From NCBI GenBank assembly GCA_964404895.1, contig CAYOLV010000004.1:337685-401684 (forward strand): a stretch of DNA of 64,000 nucleotides, read 5' to 3'. A program made the position numbers and the translations under genes. Positions 23,373-32,139 of this stretch are shown piece by piece. Each line of letters begins with the position of its first letter. Positions within the stretch are counted from its first letter, which is position 1. Origin of the DNA: JBGSUZ01 sp964404895 (GTDB lineage Bacteria > Bacillota > Clostridia > Peptostreptococcales > Acidaminobacteraceae). Below the pieces are notes generated by a model. It worked only from the letters and a program-made list of their open reading frames with translations, ran no database searches and was not told where the DNA came from.

Positions 23373-24224
23373 ATGACACCCATTATTTTTAAAGCTATCT
23401 CTATATGTAATGAAATCAATCTCAACGCATTAGCCAGTCACTTTGGCATTAAGAAAAAATTTGAGTGGGAAGATATATTGCGACTCAGTTCTCAACACTT
23501 AAAAGGCGTGTTAAAAGAACCTGAAAACAAATACGTAAACATATTTGCTTTCGGCAGTTTGGTTTTTGTCAATTTTCAACACCACGAAATCGTGGACTTG
23601 CTCACTTATCTCTCGGGTTTTGAAAGCCGTTTAAAATCGCCTAAATTTGACTTCACAGACGACTTTTCTCTGGAAATTCACGACAAAAGCACTCTTCCAG
23701 ACGATGAAACCCACTTCAGTAATGAGTCCATGATCACGACAGAATATGGCAGTTATCAGATGGAAATTATCTCTATCGTTCTTGCCAAATCCGTAGCGCT
23801 GGAAAAAATAGAAAACGATATCGAAGTCCTCCTTGACGAAATTGAGTTGGTCATCAATGCCATGCAAGCAGGTCAATTGAGCGTTAGAGATGAAAAGATT
23901 GCCAATATCTCTGCAAGGATTCTCAGTTTTAAATACAATACCATTTCTTCCATTATGATTTTAGATAAACCAGACATTACCTGGAGTCATCAAAATGCTG
24001 AAACTCTATACAACAATATGTCTCATTTATTTGAGTTAGATGAACGTTATAGCAAAGTTCAAATGAAAGCTGAAACCTTGATGGATATTGTTCAAGTTTT
24101 CACCACTTTTACCCAGCACAAACGAGCTAACCAATTGGAAATCATGATTATCTTATTAATTATGTTTGAAATTGTAATTTCCTTGATTGAATTCTTCAAT
24201 TTGAATCCGTTTAGTCCAATCTAA
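23373..24224 (+). CDS. RMD1/YagE family (DUF155) protein
   Basis: 283 aa. The N-terminal half matches the DUF155 pattern (FKAISICNEINLNALASHFG; VNIFAFGSLVFVNFQHHEIVDLLTYLS). A helical region then contains ALEKIENDIEVLLDEIELVINAMQAGQLSVRDEKIANISARIL, and a single C-terminal membrane helix ends in FFNLNPFSPI. Eukaryotic relatives (Rmd1, RMND1) are mitochondrial membrane proteins; the bacterial role is not known. Ribosome site GGGGG before ATG. It ends at a bidirectional terminator shared with the convergent phosphatase gene. Confidence 0.8.
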   Translation: MTPIIFKAISICNEINLNALASHFGIKKKFEWEDILRLSSQHLKGVLKEPENKYVNIFAFGSLVFVNFQHHEIVDLLTYLSGFESRLKSPKFDFTDDFSLEIHDKSTLPDDETHFSNESMITTEYGSYQMEIISIVLAKSVALEKIENDIEVLLDEIELVINAMQAGQLSVRDEKIANISARILSFKYNTISSIMILDKPDITWSHQNAETLYNNMSHLFELDERYSKVQMKAETLMDIVQVFTTFTQHKRANQLEIMIILLIMFEIVISLIEFFNLNPFSPI

Positions 24225-24229
24225 CGCAT

Positions 24230-24291
24230 AAGACCCAATAAATCAAAAGAAGTGCATTTATAGCACAATCAATTGATTATTGGGTCTTTTA
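24230..24291. terminator. Bidirectional terminator between convergent genes
   Basis: AAGACCCAATAAATCAA pairs with TTGATT-ATTGGGTCTT; T runs on the right serve the rightward gene and A-rich flanks the leftward one. Confidence 0.8.
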
Positions 24292-25698
24292 TTATTTGTA
24301 GATAACACTGCCGTCGGTTTCACCTAATGAAATATCCATTAAGTCCGCAATACTGGCACCAATATCCATAAGGTCAATTTCGCCCAGTTCCTTTTTCTCA
24401 ATTTGATTGCCATAAGCAAAATAGACGCTGTTGTAATTGCCCGTATCTGGATGATACCCGTGGGCGGCTCTGAGCCAGTGCTCAGTCCCAACCTTATCTT
24501 CTTCAATGCCTTCCACAATTTCTCCAAAAGGATCATCTAGGAAATAATAGCCCGCTTCTGCTTCTAGCATTAGTAAGGCGTTGGTATCTGCTCCGTCATA
24601 ACCTGCTTCATGACCTGAAATGATGTTCTTAATGCCGTAAAAATTCTCGTTAAATTTATCGATAGCGGTTTCAATAATGTCTACTTCCTGCCGAATCAAT
24701 TCACGCTTAACTTTATGTAAGTTGTGGTGATATAAGTAGGCAGAGCCGTCACATGATTTAAAAACATAATCGCAATGGAGAATTTTGCCGTTCTCTTCCG
24801 CCGACAAGAAACCTTCTTTTTGCAAAATCACATTAGGGCGAATGACGGAGTGTACGTCTCTGCACCCATGGTCTCCGAAGATAATAAAGGTGGTATTATC
24901 TGCAATCCCCATCTGTTTGATTACTCTAAAATAATCTTCCAGTCGTTGATCCATTAGTTTTACAGCAGCTTTTGCTTCATTGCTGCTCGCACCATATAAG
25001 TGCTTTGCCGTATCCAGGTCGGTATAGTGAACTAGAAGTAGATCTGGCTGATAAGTCTTTAAGGTATCTAGGGCACAGGCGTGAGCAAAATTATCTAAGT
25101 AAGGCTGTTTTTGCCCCTTTCTCAAATGACCATGTCTGCCATTCATCTGTAGCTGATAACGTTTTCTGCCTGATAAAAGTGATATGCTGACTTGGTTGTG
25201 CCAAGGTCTATTGGGGAATATTTCAGGCATGTTGTACGCAATAGGGGCACCTGCAGTTACAGGCCAAAGTATAGCCGCCACACTTAAGTTTTTAGCCTTC
25301 GCTTCTTTTAATAGGGTTTTTCCATGAATGTCTTTATGCTTCCAAAACCAATCTGGCTTAACACGCATAGGCTGAAGCTTGGTGTTACTGACTATACCGT
25401 GTTTTCTCGGGACTCTTCCTGTTAAAATTGAGGCATGGGCAGGGTAAGTCAAGGAAGGATACACACTTCTGACTTTACGGCTGTATTGCCCATTTGAAAT
25501 CAGTTTGTTAAAATTAGGGTATTGCTTTAAAACAGACCAATCTTCTGCACTGAGTGCATCAAAAGATAATACAATTACTTTATTTTGAACAAGGGGTTTA
25601 CCTGCTTCACTTGTCTGCTCGACAGATTTCGTTTTTTTCTGAAGGGTTTTCCACACAAAATCGTCTGCGACTTTAGGCCATCGACTACGCTTACTCAT
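24292..25698 (-). CDS. Alkaline-phosphatase-fold phosphodiesterase (nucleotide pyrophosphatase type)
   Basis: 468 aa, no signal peptide visible. The metal and nucleophile motifs of the type I phosphodiesterase/ENPP family are present: VIVLSFDALS (Asp), SVYPSLTYPAHASILTGR (Thr nucleophile, HGI downstream), HYTDLDTAKH, IFGDHGCRDV and a C-terminal AAHGYHP. These enzymes hydrolyse phosphodiester or pyrophosphate bonds with two zinc ions. Lack of an export signal suggests cytoplasmic action. Substrate unknown. AAGGTG before the ATG. Confidence 0.85.
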   Translation of the reverse strand: MSKRSRWPKVADDFVWKTLQKKTKSVEQTSEAGKPLVQNKVIVLSFDALSAEDWSVLKQYPNFNKLISNGQYSRKVRSVYPSLTYPAHASILTGRVPRKHGIVSNTKLQPMRVKPDWFWKHKDIHGKTLLKEAKAKNLSVAAILWPVTAGAPIAYNMPEIFPNRPWHNQVSISLLSGRKRYQLQMNGRHGHLRKGQKQPYLDNFAHACALDTLKTYQPDLLLVHYTDLDTAKHLYGASSNEAKAAVKLMDQRLEDYFRVIKQMGIADNTTFIIFGDHGCRDVHSVIRPNVILQKEGFLSAEENGKILHCDYVFKSCDGSAYLYHHNLHKVKRELIRQEVDIIETAIDKFNENFYGIKNIISGHEAGYDGADTNALLMLEAEAGYYFLDDPFGEIVEGIEEDKVGTEHWLRAAHGYHPDTGNYNSVYFAYGNQIEKKELGEIDLMDIGASIADLMDISLGETDGSVIYK

Positions 25699-25882
25699 CC
25701 AATCACCTTATCCCTATTTTTCTTTATAAAATTGAAAAGCATTTTCTTACAATTTTGTCTTATTTCCATTATACATGATTGATTTAATAATTGTCATTTA
25801 TTAATGTATTGATAATGATATTCATTTGTGATAGTTTTAAAGTGATATTTTTTGTTTTTAAACTGTAAGAATCGAGGTCAAT

Positions 25883-27145
25883 ATGATTGAACCCCTTTCC
25901 ACCAATGATACGCTTCTAAAGGATCCTTTAAAGGCTCAAGCCAATATCCTTCACTTAGCCACTGGACTCGGTGTGACCCTTGTAAAAGAAAATAAGGCCA
26001 TTGAAATTTTAGGCGATAAAAGCGTTCAGGCATTTATGAAATTGTTAGATGAAACAGCTCTTATAAGAAAAGCTTTTGAATCGGCTCAAGGTTTTCAACA
26101 GATTTCGACCCTATGTCTTGGCAATTTAGCAGAAGTCCTTTATTTGCCTCTGGGCGAAAATGGTGCTTGGTTGATTGGGCCTTATCGGATGCAAAGTTCT
26201 AAGTGCCCTATGAGTGACTCCTATTTTATGGCTCTCAGTGAAGAAGACCGACAACAACTGATTTCACTCTGCGGCAATTACCCCTTGAAGGGGGATATGG
26301 CTATTGAAGCTGTGGCAAAAACCGCATTCACTTTATCAGGTAATCCAATCGCTGCCGTGCCCCCTATCGTGAAATTAGTTGAAAAGCCCTACAGCATTGA
26401 TTTCCCTCCAAGCGAAATCAATCGGCGCATGATTAAACCTATTTATGCGTATATTCAGGAACAGGAAAATCCGAATATCATATTGATGATAAGGGATTTT
26501 GTCGCAGATGGGAATGCTGCCAAAGCCATTGAGATTTATCAAAAATCCATTCAACAGATTGCCAGACCCCTTGTTCAAAAAACTGATGCTGGTCAAGAGG
26601 ATCTCACCCACCGATTAGGTATTCTTTACAGTATTTTTTACAAACTGTTGGAATCTTCTGCCGATCCCTCTTCTTTGATACAAGTTAAGAATAAGTATAT
26701 TACACAGTTTAGTCTTTCTAAATGCACTCAGGAAATGGATTTGATTACGATTGAAATGTTGTCAGACTTTGCCTCTCAGGCAAAAATCCATTTACAAATT
26801 GGCTCTTATGCTGAACTGATTCAAAAAGCCATTTTATACATCCACGAACATGCTAAATCCAAAATTTCTTTAAAGGATATTGCTGCCTCTCTCCATGTTA
26901 ATGCCAGCTACCTGTCTAGTATTTTTAAAAAAGAAACTGGAATTGCCATTACCCTGTTCATTGCAGAGCTAAAAATGGAAGATGCTAAGCGACTCTTGGA
27001 AAACACAAACCTCGCCGTTACAGATATTTGCTACCAAGTCGGGTATGACAATCCTTCCTATTTTACAGAAGTTTTCAAGAAGACCACTGGCATGACGCCT
27101 AAAGAATATAAACTTCATTTTAAGCTTGACAAATATACCCCATAG
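25883..27145 (+). CDS. AraC-family transcriptional regulator
   Basis: 420 aa. The C-terminal 100 residues hold two helix-turn-helix motifs (ISLKDIAASLHVNASYLSSIFKKETG; VTDICYQVGYDNPSYFTEVFKKTTGMTPKEY), the AraC/XylS hallmark. The N-terminal 300 residues are a large sensory region with AWLIGPYRM, of the type found in YesN/PocR-like regulators; the ligand is unknown. It lies upstream of copA in the same direction, and the copA promoter begins inside its 3' end. Regulation of copper genes by it is possible but not shown. GAGG precedes the ATG. Confidence 0.85.
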   Translation: MIEPLSTNDTLLKDPLKAQANILHLATGLGVTLVKENKAIEILGDKSVQAFMKLLDETALIRKAFESAQGFQQISTLCLGNLAEVLYLPLGENGAWLIGPYRMQSSKCPMSDSYFMALSEEDRQQLISLCGNYPLKGDMAIEAVAKTAFTLSGNPIAAVPPIVKLVEKPYSIDFPPSEINRRMIKPIYAYIQEQENPNIILMIRDFVADGNAAKAIEIYQKSIQQIARPLVQKTDAGQEDLTHRLGILYSIFYKLLESSADPSSLIQVKNKYITQFSLSKCTQEMDLITIEMLSDFASQAKIHLQIGSYAELIQKAILYIHEHAKSKISLKDIAASLHVNASYLSSIFKKETGIAITLFIAELKMEDAKRLLENTNLAVTDICYQVGYDNPSYFTEVFKKTTGMTPKEYKLHFKLDKYTP

Positions 27146-27184
27146 GGGTATATTTTATTTATAGATACCCCCATAGGGTATATA
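27126..27184 (+). promoter_or_regulatory. copA promoter with two CsoR-type operators
   Basis: -35 TTGACA (27126-27131), 17-base spacer, -10 TATATT (27149-27154). The spacer and -10 hold a perfect 9-3-9 inverted repeat, ATATACCCC-ATA-GGGGTATAT (27133-27153), a canonical CsoR operator. A second copy, TACCCCCATAGGGTA, lies at 27166-27180. The first site overlaps the stop codon of the AraC gene. Confidence 0.85.
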
Positions 27185-27261
27185 GCATATCAACATCACT
27201 TACTTCAGGGTTTGACCTTGTCAACTTCCCTGCTAATCACTACATTAGAAAGGAGTACCGT

Positions 27262-29562
27262 ATGAATTTGCCAATTGAACCCTCCACCAATCTTGTTAAT
27301 GAACCCTCTCCAAACACACTTAAAGATATTCAAATTCCAATAGAAGGCATGACGTGTGCCGCTTGCAGTCAGACTATTGAGCGTCGTCTGAAAAAATCCC
27401 AAGGGGTTTCATCCATCTCTGTGAACTTAGCCACAGAAATGGCTAATGTCACTTATGACCCTGAGCAAATTCGCCTGTCTGAAATTAAACAAATCATCAC
27501 AAAACTAGGGTTTATACCTTTGGAATTAAAAACAGGTCCGCGTACAGATGCAGACCAAGAAAAAAAGAATTTAGAAATTAAGCATATGAAGGAACGTTTA
27601 TGGATATCCATCTTCTTTGGGTCAATCCTTCTCTATGTGGCTATGGGCCCAATGATTCCTTGGCTGAACTGGCCTGTTCCTGCCTTTATGGCACCTATGG
27701 AATATCCCCTTGTTTACGCCTTTGTGGAAATTCTTCTGGTCACACCGATTTTAATTGCAGGTCGAAAATACTATCAGGTGGGCTACAAAAACCTTTGGCA
27801 CCTGAGTCCTAACATGGATTCCCTCATTGCCATAGGCACTTCTGCCGCCCTTCTTTACAGCTTTTTCAGCACTTGGCAAATCTACATGGGCGACTTCATT
27901 GCTGTTGACCACCTTTACTTTGAAACAGCCGGTGTTATTTTGACCCTAATCCACCTTGGGAAAACCTTGGAAGCAATTTCAAAAGGGAAAACCTCGGATG
28001 CGATTAAGAAACTGGTAGGACTTGCCCCTAAAACTGCTACAGTGATTCAAGGGACTGCTGAAATACAAATGCCTGTTGAAGAAATTGAAGTGGGCGACCT
28101 TTTGCTGGTGCGTCCTGGTGAAAAAATTGCTGTAGACGGAGTTGTAGTCGAAGGTTATTCCAGTGTGGACGAGTCCATGCTCACTGGTGAAAGCATTCCT
28201 GTTGAAAAGGTCGTGGGTGCGAAAGTTGTTGGCGCCAGTCTTAATAAAACCGGTCTACTCAAGTACCAAGCAGAAAAAGTAGGCGACGAAACGGCTTTAG
28301 CTCAAATCATTCACTTGGTAGAGCAAGCGCAAGGAACCAAAGCCCCTATTGCCCGAATGGCAGATACCATTTCAGGCTGGTTTGTTCCTATTGTTATGGG
28401 AATTGCACTCTTGTCGGCACTGGCTTGGGCTATTTCAGGTCAAGATTTGGTCTTCAACTTAAAAGTCTTTATTGCGATATTAGTCATTGCCTGTCCTTGT
28501 GCTTTAGGTCTTGCAACCCCTACCGCTATTATGGTGGGTACAGGCAGAGGAGCTGAACTAGGAATTTTAGTTAAAGGCGGAGAAGCTTTAGAAACCGCTC
28601 ATAAAATTCAAATGGTTGTCTTTGACAAGACTGGAACGCTGACAAAAGGCTCTCCAGAAGTAACCGATTGGCTGTTGTATAATGACTTTGATAAAAATAC
28701 CACTTTGACTTTGGCCGCATCAGCTGAATTTGGAAGTGAACACCCTTTAGGGGAATCTATTGTCAATGCAGCTACTGAGGCAGGTTTAGAACTTAAAAAA
28801 ATAGATCACTTTGAAGCTATACCCGGCAGGGGTATTGTGGCTGAGATTGATGGTCGCAAGGTTTTGATTGGCAATTTGAAACTTTTGGAAGAAAACAGCA
28901 TTGACGCTCACACTTCCGAAAAAGACTTTAATGCCATTGCCAGCCAAGGTAAAACTCCAATGTATTTGGCAATTAACGGACAATTAGCCGCTCTCATTGG
29001 CGCAGCGGACATGTTGAAAGAGACCAGTCAAAAGGCCATTGAAAAGCTCCACGCCATGGGCATTAAAACCGCTATGATTACAGGCGACCACAAAGCCACC
29101 GCTGAAGCCATTGCCCGCATGGTGGGCATTGACCAAGTCATGGCAGAAGTTCTTCCAGGCGACAAGGCTGAAGCTGTGAAATCCCTTCAAAAGCAAGGTC
29201 TTTGCGTGGCCATGGTAGGTGACGGCATTAACGACGCCCCTGCTTTGGTTCAAGCAGATGTGGGCATTGCCATTGGCTCTGGTACTGACGTAGCTATGGA
29301 GTCTGCAGATATTGTCCTTATGAAAAATGATTTGCAAGACGTGGTCAAGGCCATTTCTCTAAGCCGAAAGACCATTCAAAATATTAAACAAAACCTTTTC
29401 TGGGCATTTTTCTACAATATAGTAGGTATACCTGTTGCTGCAGGTGTCTTGTACCTCTTTGGTGGCCCTCTTCTCAACCCAGTCTATGCGGCGGCAGCCA
29501 TGTCCCTCAGCTCTGTTTCTGTAGTGACCAATGCCTTAAGACTGAGAACATTGAAAATTTAG
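27262..29562 (+). CDS. copA: Cu+-exporting P1B-type ATPase
   Basis: 766 aa. One N-terminal heavy-metal domain with GMTCAACSQTIERRLKK, about eight membrane helices, the transport-site CPC in VIACPCALGLATPTA, phosphorylation motif DKTGTLTKG, actuator TGES, SEHPLGESIV (HP motif) and hinge GDGINDAPAL. The C-terminal helices hold the YN and MSxS signatures (FFYNIVGIP; AAAMSLSSVSVV) of the P1B-1 copper class. It pumps Cu+ out of the cytoplasm. AGGAG lies six bases before the ATG, and the operators upstream with csoR eight bases downstream make this a self-contained copper-response operon. Confidence 0.95.
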   Translation: MNLPIEPSTNLVNEPSPNTLKDIQIPIEGMTCAACSQTIERRLKKSQGVSSISVNLATEMANVTYDPEQIRLSEIKQIITKLGFIPLELKTGPRTDADQEKKNLEIKHMKERLWISIFFGSILLYVAMGPMIPWLNWPVPAFMAPMEYPLVYAFVEILLVTPILIAGRKYYQVGYKNLWHLSPNMDSLIAIGTSAALLYSFFSTWQIYMGDFIAVDHLYFETAGVILTLIHLGKTLEAISKGKTSDAIKKLVGLAPKTATVIQGTAEIQMPVEEIEVGDLLLVRPGEKIAVDGVVVEGYSSVDESMLTGESIPVEKVVGAKVVGASLNKTGLLKYQAEKVGDETALAQIIHLVEQAQGTKAPIARMADTISGWFVPIVMGIALLSALAWAISGQDLVFNLKVFIAILVIACPCALGLATPTAIMVGTGRGAELGILVKGGEALETAHKIQMVVFDKTGTLTKGSPEVTDWLLYNDFDKNTTLTLAASAEFGSEHPLGESIVNAATEAGLELKKIDHFEAIPGRGIVAEIDGRKVLIGNLKLLEENSIDAHTSEKDFNAIASQGKTPMYLAINGQLAALIGAADMLKETSQKAIEKLHAMGIKTAMITGDHKATAEAIARMVGIDQVMAEVLPGDKAEAVKSLQKQGLCVAMVGDGINDAPALVQADVGIAIGSGTDVAMESADIVLMKNDLQDVVKAISLSRKTIQNIKQNLFWAFFYNIVGIPVAAGVLYLFGGPLLNPVYAAAAMSLSSVSVVTNALRLRTLKI

Positions 29563-29570
29563 GAGGCTTT

Positions 29571-29933
29571 ATGGAAACTTTGAAAACGGAACACTGTTCT
29601 TCCTGTAATTCTACCGACAAGACGACTTGTCAATCCACTGGAGATGGTTCTTGTTGTCGAACCACTCACCGCGACGACAATGAAAAAAAGTTGCTCTTCA
29701 ATAGATGCAATCGATTGGAAGGACAAATTCGCGGCATTAAGGGCATGATCGAAAAAGATGCCTACTGCGACGACGTTCTCAATCAAATTGCCGCGGCACA
29801 ATCTGCCCTTCATGGTCTTAGCCGTGTGATTTTAGAAAATCATATGAAAGGCTGTCTGGTCTCTCGTATACAAAACGATGAGTTGGAAGTGGTGGACGAA
29901 CTGCTCCTCACCATGCAGAAGTTGATGAAATAG
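29571..29933 (+). CDS. csoR: CsoR-family copper-sensing repressor with Cys-rich N-terminal extension
   Basis: 120 aa. The four-helix DUF156 core starts at NRCNRLEGQIRGIKGMIEKDAYCDDVL and carries the Cu(I) ligands Cys (AYCDDV), His (LENHMKGC) and Cys (KGC), the C-H-C set of CsoR. Ahead of it is an unusual extension of about 40 residues with six cysteines (HCSSCNSTDKTTC ... SCC). CsoR releases DNA on binding Cu(I); the palindromes upstream of copA are the obvious targets. GGAGG precedes the ATG and the gap to copA is eight bases. Confidence 0.92.
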   Translation: METLKTEHCSSCNSTDKTTCQSTGDGSCCRTTHRDDNEKKLLFNRCNRLEGQIRGIKGMIEKDAYCDDVLNQIAAAQSALHGLSRVILENHMKGCLVSRIQNDELEVVDELLLTMQKLMK

Positions 29934-29949
29934 AGTCATTTGATAAAAC

Positions 29950-29990
29950 CAAAAAGGCGGCTGAGTTTTTACACTCAGCCGCCTTTTTTT
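29950..29990. terminator. Bidirectional terminator between csoR and the second ABC-F gene
   Basis: Perfect stem AAGGCGGCTGAGT/ACTCAGCCGCCTT with poly-A on the left and poly-T on the right; serves both convergent genes. Confidence 0.9.
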
Positions 29991-31983
29991 AGTCCTCATG
30001 GAGTTCCAAATACTCCAGTTCTAATAAATCCAATTCACTTCGAGCTGCTGCCTGTTTGGCAATCAAATCTCCTAATAGGGAGAAGTCCGAGGCGTGAATT
30101 TCAATTTCTTTATTCAAATGGTTTAAGTCGTCTTCCATTTTGGGAATGAGGACTTCCAGTTCTTCTATGCGTTTCGCCCTTCTTCGGGCTTCGTTTTGCT
30201 TGGCGCGGGCGTCGGCGTCTCGCCAATCTTTACCGCTTGCGGAGCTGTTATCCCTGCCCGAGTTATCAAGACTTTGAGACTTTTCTCCACTTTGAGATTT
30301 AGCACCCTTTTGAGCATTATCAATACTTCGAGGTCTTTCAGGGGCTTTTCGAACGCCGCTTTCAATCAGTCGCTGTTCTTCACGCCACTGTTCATAAGTG
30401 CCCTCAAAACTGGTACAACCCTGTGGTGACAGGGTGAAGACTTTGTCTGCCAACTGATTGATAAAGTAACGGTCATGGGAAATCATGAGAATGGTACCTT
30501 CAAAATGTTGCAAGGCCATTTCCAAAACCTCTCTGGATGCGATGTCGATATGATTGGTCGGCTCATCCAGTAAAAGGACGTTGATCCCGAGTTCCATCAT
30601 GAGGCAGAGTTGAAGCTTGACCCGTTCTCCCCCTGAAAGCTTGTTCACTGGCTTGCTCAGGTCTTCTGTGAAGAACATAAACCGAGCTAATTTTCCTTTT
30701 GCGGCGTATTCTCCAATGAGGGTTTCTTCGTTGAACAATTGGAATACGGTGCGCTCAGGTCTTTCAAAGTCCACTTCTTGTTCCAAGTAGCCAATTTTAA
30801 CCCGACTGCCTATTTTAATGTCCCCTGCCATAGGGATCATTTGATCCATTAACAGCTTGAACAAGGTGGTTTTCCCAATCCCGTTAGGTCCCATGAGGAC
30901 GGCGACGTCTTGGAATTCCACATCCATGTCAATGTTTTGGAAGAGAGGGGTTCCATCGTAACCCGCCGCTACATTTCTGAGACGGAAGACTTGGTTCCCT
31001 GTTCTGCCATCGGCCTCAAAACGCAGTCCCATGGCTTTGGCTTCACCCTTTGGCTTGTCTATTTTGTCCATGCGTTCTAAACGTTTTTGCATGGCTCTCA
31101 TTTTGATGTGCATTTTTTCAGCGCCGCCCATATCTGCCCAAAGTCTGAAACGACTGATAGCCTCTTCCATGGCACGGACTTTTTTCTGTTGCTGTTTGTA
31201 AATTTCAATTTGTTGACGTTGCCATTCGTCTCGGTCGGCAATGTATTTTGAATAATTGCCCGGCCAAATGCGGCTGACCCCATCTTCCAATGTCACTATT
31301 TTATTCACCGTCTGGTCTAAGAAATGACGGTCATGGGAAATGATGACCACGCCACCCGGGTAGGTGGATAAATAGCCTTCTAGCCATTCCAAAGCCTGAA
31401 TGTCTAAATGGTTGGTCGGTTCGTCCAGCAACAAAATATCTGGGGCTTCGAGGAGAATTCTGCCTAGTAAAGCTCTGGTTTTCTCACCGCCGCTTAAATC
31501 GCTAAAAGTACGCTCTAAAATTTCTTCTTTGATTTTAAGACCTTCTACCACTTTATTGAAACGGACATCCATTTCATAGCCGCCTGCCAGTTCAAAATGT
31601 CTTTGCAAATCGTCGTAATCAAACAAGAGACTTTCCTTGACCTCTTCCCCTGCCGCTGCAATGGTATGTGCCATTTCCGTCATTTGACGTTCAATGTCTA
31701 AAATAGGCTCAAAGGCTAATCGAATCACATCGCTGGCAGTCAGAGACTCATCGACTTGTGGAATTTGCTCCAAGTAGCCCACCCTTGCCCCACGCTTGAT
31801 AAAAAGATTCCCTTGGTCATAGGACTCAATGCCTGTAATCATTTTGAAAAGGGTTGTTTTGCCTGCGCCATTACGACCAATCAGACCGATGCGCTCCCCC
31901 TCTTGAAGTTCAAAACTCACAGACTCTATAATGACATTCGCTCCAAAACTTTTTTGTATTTGATCAATTGTTAAAATGATCAT
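29989..31983 (-). CDS. ABC-F family ATPase (Uup/YdiF-like)
   Basis: 664 aa from ATG 31983 (MIILTIDQIQKSFG), five bases after GGAGTGG. Two complete ABC domains: Walker A GRNGAGKTT and GPNGIGKTT, signatures LSGGEKTRALL and LSGGERVKLQL, Walker B LLLDEPTNHLDIQAL and LLLDEPTNHIDIAS. A linker of about 80 residues separates them. After domain 2 comes a low-complexity Ser/Lys/Gln tract and a C-terminal coiled coil (ARRRAKRIEELEVLIPKMEDDLNHLNKEIE), the Uup/YdiF arrangement. Such proteins act on ribosomes in translation or antibiotic protection; this one is probably housekeeping. Confidence 0.88.
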   Translation of the reverse strand: MIILTIDQIQKSFGANVIIESVSFELQEGERIGLIGRNGAGKTTLFKMITGIESYDQGNLFIKRGARVGYLEQIPQVDESLTASDVIRLAFEPILDIERQMTEMAHTIAAAGEEVKESLLFDYDDLQRHFELAGGYEMDVRFNKVVEGLKIKEEILERTFSDLSGGEKTRALLGRILLEAPDILLLDEPTNHLDIQALEWLEGYLSTYPGGVVIISHDRHFLDQTVNKIVTLEDGVSRIWPGNYSKYIADRDEWQRQQIEIYKQQQKKVRAMEEAISRFRLWADMGGAEKMHIKMRAMQKRLERMDKIDKPKGEAKAMGLRFEADGRTGNQVFRLRNVAAGYDGTPLFQNIDMDVEFQDVAVLMGPNGIGKTTLFKLLMDQMIPMAGDIKIGSRVKIGYLEQEVDFERPERTVFQLFNEETLIGEYAAKGKLARFMFFTEDLSKPVNKLSGGERVKLQLCLMMELGINVLLLDEPTNHIDIASREVLEMALQHFEGTILMISHDRYFINQLADKVFTLSPQGCTSFEGTYEQWREEQRLIESGVRKAPERPRSIDNAQKGAKSQSGEKSQSLDNSGRDNSSASGKDWRDADARAKQNEARRRAKRIEELEVLIPKMEDDLNHLNKEIEIHASDFSLLGDLIAKQAAARSELDLLELEYLELHED

Positions 31984-32139
31984 ATTAACCACTCCATTAG
32001 AAATGCCAAGGGGAGTAAGACTACGCCCTTTGACATGCGATATATTTTTTTAATCATTCTAACATTTTGTACGTTGGTTTGGCAATAAGATTTTGTTGTT
32101 CCCTTTTGAGGTTGGCGAAATATGAGGTTGCCTCTTAAA

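Noticed and set aside
28984..29337. 117-residue ORF antisense to copA
   Set aside because: Shadow of the copA reading frame; no ribosome site or recognisable domain.
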